DNA from: a virus
DNA length: 52,464 nucleotides
Reading direction: 5' to 3' (one strand)
Virus record (IMG/VR): IMGVR_UViG_3300048999_000016
Span: 1-52,464 of that record
The notes under the pieces were generated by a model. The model saw nothing but the letters and a program-made list of their open reading frames with translations. It made no database searches and was not told where the DNA came from. Numbering within the stretch: the first letter of the stretch is position 1; each line of letters begins with the position of its first letter. Both the position numbers and the translations under genes were made by a program. Of this stretch, positions 22,454 through 30,577 are shown piece after piece.

Positions 22454-23992
22454 TTACGGCGTCCCCATACCGGCTTGGGGGAGATACAAAAAGAACGTGG
22501 CGAGTAGGGTATATCCCAAATTATTCATCGCCATATTGTTAGTCAATTGCGTTTGAATCGGCTTATCTTTCACAATGTCCAATTGACCGCCGCCCATTGT
22601 CAAAAGTGGCGCGTCCAAGCAAAATCCCTGATTCTTTGCCGCGAAGATCATAAAGTAACCCACATCGGCATTTGCACGAATCGCTTGAATTGCTTCCACC
22701 GAATTAAAGTACGCCGTCAACGTCGCCGTTACATCGAAATCACCGGCAGTGGCATCGAACGCACCGAGTACGCCGACCGCTTTGGTAGGTGTCACGCCGT
22801 TGTTAATCGATAGCTTGACATCCGATGCGAACGCAAACGCCGCGCCGGGATTCAGCGTGGTTGGGTCCAGCAAGTACAAACGTTGCATGAGCAAATCAGT
22901 AGAGCAATTGTATGCTGATTCATCCAAGATTGGCATGCGCGTGCCGGTCATTAGGCCATCCACGCCGGTGCGATACAGCGCGTCCAATCCCACAAACGTC
23001 AAATCAGCATCCAACAATCCCGCTTGCTTGACGTTCAAGGTGATTTGATTAGCGTGGGCACCAACGATGATTTCTGACTGTATGCCGGTGCCATCGTTGC
23101 CAAGCTGCCGTTCCAACGTGTAGGTGCGGCGAATGATCGAAGTACCTTGCTCATTCTTCAACACGCGACCGATGAAAATCGGCATTGTGATGCCGGTGCC
23201 AGTATTGGCGACCGCTGCAAATTGCGTTAAATCGAGCACAAGCGAATGTGCCGACACGCTGTACACGCGAGCATACCCACGGTTGACCGGCACGCCGCCA
23301 CTCTGCATGTATGATCCGGTGAAATCTCCGCCGAGGAAAACCCACTCGCCGGGAATCACGCCTAGTTGCGTGAATAGCGTTGTGGTTGATGTGATAATAA
23401 CGTGATTGCCGCTGATCGTAATCGACAATTCGCCGGTGGCAAACATCACGCCGACTTTATCCAGTTTCGCCGCTGCCGGTGGTGCCTCAGTGACAAGCGC
23501 GCCGGTTGTTGTAACCGTCGTGGCCGAAATTGCCGTGACTTCTGAAATGCCGTTGTTCTGGTAGTTCACAAATCCAGATGCAAGCACAATATCGTTTGCC
23601 GCAAACAACGCTGACAAACCGGCTGCCGCCGTATACGCGTTGCCGCCCGATGTTCCGGTGAGCGGGATTTGCGTACCGTTCAGCGGTTGCGTTGATGCTT
23701 TTTCGCGCATATTCGCAAACCAGAAACCTTGCAAAATACGCTGCAAATTGTTCTGCGTCCAATCCTGATTAAAGCCGCCGCTCGCGTCAAGATCAGTGGT
23801 TGAACCTTTCAACTTCTGGCGCAGATTGTTGATGACGTTGCGCGATGTGTTCGTAACTTTGCCGCCGAAATTGGAATAGCTATTCGGCTCCAGTTGATAA
23901 AACGTTGGCGAACCGGGCAGCACCTTTGGTGTAACTTCTTCGGCGAATGCAAGACCACTCACATTGCTATCAATCGTTGCCGGAACTGTCAT
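22454..23992 (-). CDS. Major tail tube protein
   Basis: 512 residues with ribosome site GGGGGA before ATG 23992. N-terminal 'GLAFAEEVTPKVLPGSPTFY' and 'FNQDWTQNNLQRILQGFWF' fit the large phage tail-tube family. The middle has an Ig-like region (about residues 150-260), and the C-terminus has 'MFAAKNQGFCLDAPLL'-like beta strands. It is long for a tube protein; the extra inserted domain may decorate the tail. It follows the tail terminator gene and is followed by a strong hairpin, consistent with high expression. Confidence 0.8.
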   Translation of the reverse strand: MTVPATIDSNVSGLAFAEEVTPKVLPGSPTFYQLEPNSYSNFGGKVTNTSRNVINNLRQKLKGSTTDLDASGGFNQDWTQNNLQRILQGFWFANMREKASTQPLNGTQIPLTGTSGGNAYTAAAGLSALFAANDIVLASGFVNYQNNGISEVTAISATTVTTTGALVTEAPPAAAKLDKVGVMFATGELSITISGNHVIITSTTTLFTQLGVIPGEWVFLGGDFTGSYMQSGGVPVNRGYARVYSVSAHSLVLDLTQFAAVANTGTGITMPIFIGRVLKNEQGTSIIRRTYTLERQLGNDGTGIQSEIIVGAHANQITLNVKQAGLLDADLTFVGLDALYRTGVDGLMTGTRMPILDESAYNCSTDLLMQRLYLLDPTTLNPGAAFAFASDVKLSINNGVTPTKAVGVLGAFDATAGDFDVTATLTAYFNSVEAIQAIRANADVGYFMIFAAKNQGFCLDAPLLTMGGGQLDIVKDKPIQTQLTNNMAMNNLGYTLLATFFLYLPQAGMGTP

Positions 23993-24001
23993 TGCATCCC
24001 C

Positions 24002-24463
24002 CTAAATTAATTCGTCAAATTGAAAAGTAGCACTCACGTTGAATTGATACCACGCGCCACTTAAACCGATTGGTGCAATCTTCGCATTACGAAACCAAAC
24101 TTTATCGCTCGGTTCACGCTTCCGAAACGTATTTCGGCACATCGTGGCAAGTAACCGACCGCGAGTGTACGCCGGTGGATCGTTCGCCGGTGCGAATACC
24201 TGCGCAAAAATCAAGCCTTGCGACGTGTATAGCTTCGGCCCGTAGCCGCCTGCTAGAGCGGTTTGTGACTCTGTGACCATCTGCTCGGTCACCCTGAGCC
24301 AGTAAGTGCCTGCCGGTGGCGAATCCGGCTTCTCTGCACCCTGCCAACGTATCTCCGGCACTGTCTGTATGCCCACTATGCCGGGAGCATTCGCCGTCCA
24401 ATCGGCCTTTATCATGCCGAACATTGCATCCACTGCCGCCGAATATGTTGTGGTTTGCCCCAT
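24002..24463 (-). CDS. Tail terminator protein
   Basis: 153 residues. 'AAVDAMFGMIKADW', then 'ARGYGPKLYTSQGLIFAQVF'-like strands ('YGPKLYTSQGLIFAQVFAP'), ending 'YQFNVSATFQFDELI'. This helix-then-sheet order and position before the tail tube gene match tail terminator (gpU-like) proteins. Codons near 24240-24400 are rich in GAG, CAG, CTC and AGG, unlike the neighbours, which may mark a recombined patch. It begins three bases after the previous stop. Confidence 0.65.
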   Translation of the reverse strand: MGQTTTYSAAVDAMFGMIKADWTANAPGIVGIQTVPEIRWQGAEKPDSPPAGTYWLRVTEQMVTESQTALAGGYGPKLYTSQGLIFAQVFAPANDPPAYTRGRLLATMCRNTFRKREPSDKVWFRNAKIAPIGLSGAWYQFNVSATFQFDELI

Positions 24464-24466
24464 GCG

Positions 24467-24877
24467 TCATTTCTGAAACGTAACGTAATACAACACTGGT
24501 ACGCCGTCCGGTTCCACAACGTCAATCGAACTAATCGCCATTACCGAATTATCTGGTTTGATCACCGTATCTGTTAGTTCCGGTGTAAATGGCACGTTGC
24601 CCGGCAACAAACCCATTTGACCGCCGCCCGGTACATCCGAACCTTTCATCATTGCGTATAACTGTGCTGCCAAACCTTTACCGCGCGTGAGCAAACATTT
24701 CACAATGAATCGTGCCGGTGGCACCGGTGCGTTGTTTAGTTGTTCCTCTGTCACCTTCCACGGCTGTGTAACATCCACTGTTACATTCGTTGCCGCCGCG
24801 TTTGTCTTTACCCACGTAACCGTTGCGCCATCTTCGGCAATCATCGTTGCGGCAAACTGCGCATCCGACAAACTCAC
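24467..24877 (-). CDS. Head closure / head-tail joining protein
   Basis: 136 residues from a GTG overlapping the previous stop (GTGA). It contains a conserved-looking 'ATVTWVKTNAAATNVTVDVT' at the start and ends 'VPVLYYVTFQK'. Small, beta-rich, and located between the adaptor and the tail terminator, it fits the head-closure slot. I do not see a definite family signature; the assignment rests on gene order. Confidence 0.6.
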   Translation of the reverse strand: MSLSDAQFAATMIAEDGATVTWVKTNAAATNVTVDVTQPWKVTEEQLNNAPVPPARFIVKCLLTRGKGLAAQLYAMMKGSDVPGGGQMGLLPGNVPFTPELTDTVIKPDNSVMAISSIDVVEPDGVPVLYYVTFQK

Positions 24878-25404
24878 GCGCGTACCACTTCCAAACCACC
24901 GGCCATACTGCGATTAGTCAACAGTGGCGCGAGTAGTGCGTTCACACTCTCAATAACGGGTGATGTAGTAATGCCGATCCGTTCGCTAAACGTGCGCGTT
25001 AGTACGTCAACCTTGCGCAATGTAAGAAAGCCGCCGCCCTGCGCTTGCGGCAACGATGTGGGCAACAGAATAACGCCGTTGCTTACTTCCATGACTAGTT
25101 GACATTCTGCATCGATGACACGCTGTGGAATTGACGCCGAATCCAGCCACGCGCCACGAAAATCAACATGACGCCGTGGCCAAGACAATTCTTGACCGTT
25201 ATACGTGCAACGTCCCTTGAATTGCCGTTCAAATGTTTCAAGGTACAGCATCGCATGCGTGATTAACGGCAATAGTGCCGTGTCATCTGCCGGTAGCGTG
25301 ATGCCTGCCGGAACCGCATAGGCGCGCACAACGTCACCGGATGCGTAAGAATTCGCCCCGGTGACGTTGCTGCCATCTTCGACGATGATTGGTGACGTGG
25401 GCAT
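24874..25404 (-). CDS. Head-tail adaptor (DnaT-like/gp6-like)
   Basis: 176 residues. 'GANSYASGDVVRAYAVP', a helix 'LITHAMLYLETFERQFKGRC' and 'NGQELSWPRRHVDFRG' form the pattern of phage proteins often labelled putative DnaT-like, which act as head-tail adaptors (connector completion). The Q..SWPR motif is the hallmark. It lies two genes after the capsid, as expected. Confidence 0.75.
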   Translation of the reverse strand: MPTSPIIVEDGSNVTGANSYASGDVVRAYAVPAGITLPADDTALLPLITHAMLYLETFERQFKGRCTYNGQELSWPRRHVDFRGAWLDSASIPQRVIDAECQLVMEVSNGVILLPTSLPQAQGGGFLTLRKVDVLTRTFSERIGITTSPVIESVNALLAPLLTNRSMAGGLEVVRA

Positions 25405-25406
25405 TG

Positions 25407-25925
25407 TTAGGACGCGTTACGCTGCCATCCTGCCGCTTTGGGTGCACCCGCTGCCGCTGCCGGTGTATCGGGATTCTGCAATTTTGAATCCACTTCCGGC
25501 GAGCCGGTTGCATTCTTCTGGCTGCCCACACGTGCAACGTGATCCACCGGCTTGTTATCGATCACTGCCGTGCGTGTCGCCTGTGCAATCGCAACGTCTG
25601 TTTCGTCGTGCTGCTTTTCGCCGACGGTCGGATTGACCGTATCCGAAACGGGCGCATCCGGCAAAACGGAAATTGTGCCAAGTGGCCGCAACTTCGGACC
25701 ACTCGCCGCAATTTTCTGCGCCTGCAACCGTTCATTGACACGCCGGTTGTTATCGTTCTTGCCGAACTGATCCGAACCGCTCAATTCCGGCAAGTACATT
25801 TCAGTCGGTTCGCTGTACGTCGTTGCCAAGTGCTTTTGATCTTCCGGCAAAGACGCGTTGCGAATATCCGCCTGCTCTTTCAATTGCTGTTGCCGCAAAG
25901 TACCGGGAGTTGCTGCCGTTGCCAT
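25407..25925 (-). CDS. Disordered virion-region protein downstream of capsid
   Basis: 172 residues behind a strong ribosome site (AGGAGCAACGATC). Rich in Ala, Gln, Pro, Thr and charged residues with almost no hydrophobic runs, so largely disordered. 'TEMYLPELSGSDQFGKND' is the only ordered-looking part. Its place between capsid and adaptor genes suggests a capsid-associated or packaged protein; there is no family match I can name. Confidence 0.6.
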   Translation of the reverse strand: MATAATPGTLRQQQLKEQADIRNASLPEDQKHLATTYSEPTEMYLPELSGSDQFGKNDNNRRVNERLQAQKIAASGPKLRPLGTISVLPDAPVSDTVNPTVGEKQHDETDVAIAQATRTAVIDNKPVDHVARVGSQKNATGSPEVDSKLQNPDTPAAAAGAPKAAGWQRNAS

Positions 25926-25960
25926 GATCGTTGCTCCTGATTTGAATTTTGTGAAACGGT

Positions 25961-25980
25961 GCGCGGTATTTCTACCGCGC
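25961..25980 (-). terminator. GNRA-capped hairpin after major capsid gene
   Basis: In the leftward transcript GCGCGGTA-GAAA-TACCGCGC forms a perfect 8-bp stem with a stable GAAA tetraloop, right after the capsid stop. The downstream bases have only scattered U, so it is more likely a 3' stabiliser or a weak attenuator than a full terminator. Confidence 0.55.
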
Positions 25981-25984
25981 GCAA

Positions 25985-27019
25985 TTAACCGTTGGTGACC
26001 ATGAACGCAAGTTTCACGTTTTCCCGATATTCAACACGCGCCCAATTCGCCGCAACCTGCAAATCAGCATTCGTTGCATTGACGCCAACGCTTACCGTGC
26101 CGCCGACGAAATTGTAACCGGCTGGATGCATCATCATCGATTTGCGTTCGATTAGAATATCGACGCCGCCGCCGTTACCCTGCAAGGGCTGCCGGTAAAT
26201 TTCCACCGGCACTTGCGTGGTGCCTGCCGCGTAGCCGATCGCGCCCTGTGCGAAGAGAATCGACAAGTACCGCGCCGCAACCAACGTGCCGCCGCTGCCC
26301 GTCGCCGGGAAAAACGGCATGTCTTCGTCAACGATGACAAGTTTCTCATCGAAGTACGGCATTTTGATTGGTACTTGTGACGGTTGCACATACGTGATCA
26401 GTTCGTTCTTGATCATGTTGGAAAGCACGGTCGGGTGCACCATGAGTGCCGCAACATCGCCGAAATGCTCACCGAGAGTGAAATTTGCGTCAACGAACGC
26501 GTTGCGCGCAAATTGGTTTGCCGTTGTGGGCGCAACCGCCGCGCCTGCCGCAATGTTAACAACCATGTCGGCACTGTTCTGTGCAACGTTGGCGTTGTAC
26601 ACGCCTAGCACCGTTGCGAGCAAACGTGACTGCCAACGCCGCTGCCAATACCGATCAGTGCGCGCGCGGATTGCCGCCATCGGATCAGTACCGGCAAGTT
26701 CGCGCACAAGATTCGCCGCGCTCCATGCCTGATCCAAAAATGCCTTGCGCATTTTCCATTCGAGCGTGCCGAGTTTCAACGGCACTGCAACGTCAGCCGG
26801 GTTATCCGTCTGGTAATTCGGCTCGATGGTACGATCCAAATCGCCCCACGCGGGGACCGTGACTTCCAAGCCGGTGTCACTGTCGAGCGCCGCACGCAAA
26901 ATTGGATCTTGCGTAACAATGCCACTCTCAAAGATCGCTGTAAGTTTGGGGTTAATTACATCCTGATACGAAAGGAAAACCGACGGAATAATAACATCCG
27001 AGAGTTGCACGAGTGCCAT
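25985..27019 (-). CDS. Major capsid protein (HK97 fold)
   Basis: 344 residues behind GGAGCGTTAAGCC. Starts 'MALVQLSDVIIPSVFLSYQ', continues 'IFESGIVTQDPILRAALDSD' and has 'LMVHPTVLSNMIKNELITYV' in the A-domain-like part and 'VDILIERKSMMMHPAGYNFV' near the end. This is the pattern of HK97-fold capsids of siphophages with separate scaffold genes. The preceding gene is a typical scaffold. No N-terminal delta domain is evident. Confidence 0.85.
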   Translation of the reverse strand: MALVQLSDVIIPSVFLSYQDVINPKLTAIFESGIVTQDPILRAALDSDTGLEVTVPAWGDLDRTIEPNYQTDNPADVAVPLKLGTLEWKMRKAFLDQAWSAANLVRELAGTDPMAAIRARTDRYWQRRWQSRLLATVLGVYNANVAQNSADMVVNIAAGAAVAPTTANQFARNAFVDANFTLGEHFGDVAALMVHPTVLSNMIKNELITYVQPSQVPIKMPYFDEKLVIVDEDMPFFPATGSGGTLVAARYLSILFAQGAIGYAAGTTQVPVEIYRQPLQGNGGGVDILIERKSMMMHPAGYNFVGGTVSVGVNATNADLQVAANWARVEYRENVKLAFMVTNG

Positions 27020-27045
27020 GGCTTAACGCTCCGCGAAACGCATCC

Positions 27046-27789
27046 TCAGATGCGGATTTGTTGCGAAGACCGTAGCGCATTACTCTCCCGCGCAAACTTG
27101 TCGGGGTCGGTGCGCAACAGTTCCGCCCGTTCAAGGCCATTCAAGTCCTTAAACGGTTTGGACTGCGGGGCACCGCCGCCGCCATTCCTTTGGTCACCGT
27201 TGGCACCGCCACCGGCTGCTTTGCTGCCAATCAAGATTGAATGCAAATCTTTATTGGCCTTGATTTCTTTCTTGAACGTATCTGCCGTTGCCGCTTCATC
27301 CACTGAACCGTCTTCATGCAGAAATTGCACAACCGGCTTGCCGTCATCATCGATTGCAACCTTGATCCGGTCAATCACATACTTTTGACCGATCTTGGGA
27401 ACCGTAAACAATTCGGTAGCGATTGCCTGCGCCGTCTGTTGGCGCAAATGTTCTTGCGTAGCTGTAAGCTGCGCCGTTGCCTTGCTCAAATCAGCGGTGT
27501 ACTTATCGTTCCACTCTTTTTCGATTTGCTTCGCAGTTTTTTCCTTGCCGTCGCCGCTGGAATGTTTCGCGCGTTCCGCCGCAAGTTCCGCTTCCAAATC
27601 CGCTGCTTTCTTGCCGCGTTCCTTCGCCTCTTGCTTCTCACGTGCGAGCGCACGTTTCAGTGCACCGGTATCCTCGGTTCCTTCCACGTCGAGCGTAAAC
27701 TCACCATCGCCATTGTCCACGTACTCTTTTCGCACCGCTTCGCTAAGTGCGTCATGCTCGGCCTTGGTGATCTTCGCTTTCAACGCCAT
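27046..27789 (-). CDS. Scaffolding protein
   Basis: 247 residues behind GGGAGCGTTTCGATTT. A long charged coiled coil (about residues 50-125: 'LAREKQEAKERGKKAADLEA') is followed by a small folded part and a Gly-rich linker ('AAGGGANGDQRNGGGG') and a basic C-terminal helix that could bind the capsid. This composition and its place directly before the capsid gene are diagnostic of scaffold proteins. Confidence 0.85.
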   Translation of the reverse strand: MALKAKITKAEHDALSEAVRKEYVDNGDGEFTLDVEGTEDTGALKRALAREKQEAKERGKKAADLEAELAAERAKHSSGDGKEKTAKQIEKEWNDKYTADLSKATAQLTATQEHLRQQTAQAIATELFTVPKIGQKYVIDRIKVAIDDDGKPVVQFLHEDGSVDEAATADTFKKEIKANKDLHSILIGSKAAGGGANGDQRNGGGGAPQSKPFKDLNGLERAELLRTDPDKFARESNALRSSQQIRI

Positions 27790-27807
27790 AAATCGAAACG
27801 CTCCCGG

Positions 27808-28785
27808 TTACTTATTGATGAATGAAACGATCTTCGCTCTAAACTGATCATCTGTCAACGGTCGGGTTGCAGAAATTCCTCTGATCATATCTTGGATGCT
27901 AACTGCCAACGTGCCCACATAGGCGGATTGCGTCGGCATTTGGATATTATCCTCAACAGCGACAACCGGCATCGTGTGGGCACGGCATCCGTAGTGCCCC
28001 GGTGGAACTGGCCCTTTACCGTTCTGGTAAACGTTGCCGTTATGTTCGATGCAAAAATCGGTAGTCTTTTCATCTAAAATCGAGCACCACATATACGCTG
28101 CAAGAAAAATTGAACCTACCGCAAGATTGGTAATTGCATGCGCGTGTTGAATCACTGTGCTCGTATTTGTCGCCGCCTGATTATTGAATATTGCAAACTG
28201 ATCACGAAACGCCGTGATTAATGTTGGTTTATCCCAACCGTTCACATACGCACGTTGAATAAGCGCATTTGTTTTTTTGAGATGAGTTAATGCCATTTCG
28301 TTTATCATCTCAACCGGATACATACCAGTAGCGCCGACCGGTGTATTTTTGATTACGCTCCAGAGCGTTTGCGGTTCTGTCGCCGCAGTAATGCCCCGGT
28401 GCGAACCATGCGCGCGAGCTTCTTCCGCTTCGCCGACACTTTGCGTAAATGCTGCCTCATAGATTTTGGTTGCGGCATCTTGATCCACTTCCACGAATGC
28501 TTGCAACTGCGCAATTAATTCGTTGACGTATTTGCTGTAAAATCCGGCTTCGGCTTCTTTCAATTGCCAAATAAACTGCCGTAACTCTGCCTTGCGAAAT
28601 CCATCGAGTGTTTCATACCGCACAGCGTTAATGTACTGCGTGAATTGCGCAAGTAACACCGCAAGGTGCCGTGAATACTCGTTTGCAAATCGTGCCTTGA
28701 TTCCTTGCAAATATGATTGAAATAGAAACAACCATAGAAACAATTCACGATTTCGCTTTTCAAATTGATCGAATGTTTCCGCCAT
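27808..28785 (-). CDS. Minor head protein (SPP1 gp7 / Mu gpF-like)
   Basis: 325 residues. A helical N-terminal 250 residues is followed by the typical SPP1 gp7-type C-terminal motif: 'DEKTTDFCIEHNGNVYQNGK' and then 'PPGHYGCRAHTMPV', with Cys and His that likely bind metal. It follows the portal gene by a TAATG overlap, the standard order. The protein is thought to help portal incorporation or DNA ejection. Confidence 0.85.
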   Translation of the reverse strand: MAETFDQFEKRNRELFLWLFLFQSYLQGIKARFANEYSRHLAVLLAQFTQYINAVRYETLDGFRKAELRQFIWQLKEAEAGFYSKYVNELIAQLQAFVEVDQDAATKIYEAAFTQSVGEAEEARAHGSHRGITAATEPQTLWSVIKNTPVGATGMYPVEMINEMALTHLKKTNALIQRAYVNGWDKPTLITAFRDQFAIFNNQAATNTSTVIQHAHAITNLAVGSIFLAAYMWCSILDEKTTDFCIEHNGNVYQNGKGPVPPGHYGCRAHTMPVVAVEDNIQMPTQSAYVGTLAVSIQDMIRGISATRPLTDDQFRAKIVSFINK

Positions 28786-30566
28786 TACTTGCTCTTTGTC
28801 ATTTTAGGATATGGCGCTGCCTTTGGTGGTGCCGGTGCTGGTGTGGGTGCACCGCTTGCGCCGCTTGCGCCGCCTGCGCCCGGTTGTGGCACCTTGCCGT
28901 CTTCCGGTGGAATAGCATTAGGATCAGCACCGGAAGGTAGATAGACCACCGGTTGTGGTTGCGCGAGCAATTCCGCTTGTACTTGGTCCCATGCCTCTTC
29001 ATCGTCCAATGTCGCCGAACCTGCGTCACGCAATTGCGCGCGCATCTCAGACCACGTAATAACGCCTGCCTCATATTCCTTCACCGCTTGCGCGCGAATT
29101 TCGGCAGACATTTTATTCAAATCGAAATCTTTGTTTAATCGGTATTTGATACCGTTACCTGTACTTGAAACGTTGTTCTTGTCCTTTGGATCAGTTACCG
29201 AGTTATTGCCAAGAAATGCTTGGCACCATCCAAGTGCCCATTCGATTGCATCGCTCACGTTATCGGCGATATTCGCAAGTACCGATGACTCAGACGTGGT
29301 ATTAATCACCGTTTCAGTCGCCGTACGCGATGACTTCATTTCTTGAACTAACTTCGCGCCTAATGCAACCATCTGCTGTTCTTTCGCTTTCATCGCTTCA
29401 GCCGCAAGTTGCTGCGCCGAAATTTCAACCAATTTCATATCGCCGCCCGGTGGCAATGGCACCGCTGCGCGCGAACCGAACATTACCTTGCCTTTCAATA
29501 CCGTATCGACCCAATCGGTACTTAGTCCAGTTATCACCGGTGTAGGCTGGCCGACCATGAATACTATTTCCTCGTGATCCGCGCTGTTATGAAAATGACC
29601 GATTGCTAATTCGCAAAGATCGTCGAGCGGTGCCTTTTGCATTTGGTGCGTGTTACCTTCAGCACCAACCATGAAAAACGGCATTTCGCCGTCGAATTCC
29701 CGACCATCGGAATTTTTCGGCGTGTACGTTTTTTGTAGCACCACATCGCCTTGTGCTTTTTTGTTGGACTCATCCCAATTGTGCCAAATTTCAGCGTAAT
29801 GCTTGCCGTCAGCCGATAAACGTAACACGCGATATTGCGTGTATTCGATCAGTTCAAAATCGTCACCTTCTGCCCACACGCGCTCACGTAACACCACGAG
29901 AGACAAAACCGTGTTTGCGCCTAGTCGAGTGGTACGCCAATTGATAATATCCCATGGCTCGTACCACATAATTGTAGGCCGCAACCGTCCGCTTTCAATA
30001 TCGGCCATTGACGCAACCGGTGGTGCAACATCTTCGGTTGATGCTGGCGCATCGTTCTGCTGTGCTGTATTCGCAGATGCCACATCTGCCGCCGTGGGAT
30101 AGTCCACAAGGAAACCGCCGCGACCATATGCCACAACGGATTTCACCGCTTGTTTCGCTACCTGATCCAGCGAATTACCGGTGCCGTCCGCATCGGCTTT
30201 AATGTTGTCGAGTGTATCGGGAATATTCGCTTGCGGATCGCGCAAGAACACTTGGCCCACTAAGCCTTTCAATGTTCGATCCGGCACGTTATACCATACC
30301 GCGCGATTGACATACGCGTTGTATCGCATGCGATTTTCGACGGAATCATCTGCACCATTCGGCATCGGCAAATAACGCTTGCGTTTGTCATGCTCCCAAA
30401 CTATCGCATTGATAGTTTCAGAAAGTGGCGCGTTCAAAAACCACGGTTCCGGTGGCAACAAACCTTTCAACGCCGGTGAACCTTGCAAACAATCGAAAAT
30501 GCGTTCGTACACCATGAGCATTCTAGATAGTTCACCACGCGTGAACGATACACCGGTATTTGGCAT
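28785..30566 (-). CDS. Portal protein (DUF4055-like)
   Basis: 593 residues from the ATG at 30566, which has AAAGGTTGGAA before it; a TTG five codons upstream is less likely. 'PNGADDSVENRMRYNAYVNR' then 'VWYNVPDRTLKGLVGQVFLR' near the start and 'SVVAYGRGGFLVDYP' are characteristic of DUF4055 portals. The middle has 'AADVASANTAQQNDAP', a disordered insertion. The C-terminus is Pro/Gly/Ala-rich. It forms the DNA entry ring and works with the terminase encoded just upstream. Confidence 0.85.
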   Translation of the reverse strand: MPNTGVSFTRGELSRMLMVYERIFDCLQGSPALKGLLPPEPWFLNAPLSETINAIVWEHDKRKRYLPMPNGADDSVENRMRYNAYVNRAVWYNVPDRTLKGLVGQVFLRDPQANIPDTLDNIKADADGTGNSLDQVAKQAVKSVVAYGRGGFLVDYPTAADVASANTAQQNDAPASTEDVAPPVASMADIESGRLRPTIMWYEPWDIINWRTTRLGANTVLSLVVLRERVWAEGDDFELIEYTQYRVLRLSADGKHYAEIWHNWDESNKKAQGDVVLQKTYTPKNSDGREFDGEMPFFMVGAEGNTHQMQKAPLDDLCELAIGHFHNSADHEEIVFMVGQPTPVITGLSTDWVDTVLKGKVMFGSRAAVPLPPGGDMKLVEISAQQLAAEAMKAKEQQMVALGAKLVQEMKSSRTATETVINTTSESSVLANIADNVSDAIEWALGWCQAFLGNNSVTDPKDKNNVSSTGNGIKYRLNKDFDLNKMSAEIRAQAVKEYEAGVITWSEMRAQLRDAGSATLDDEEAWDQVQAELLAQPQPVVYLPSGADPNAIPPEDGKVPQPGAGGASGASGAPTPAPAPPKAAPYPKMTKSK

Positions 30567-30577
30567 TTTCCAACCTT

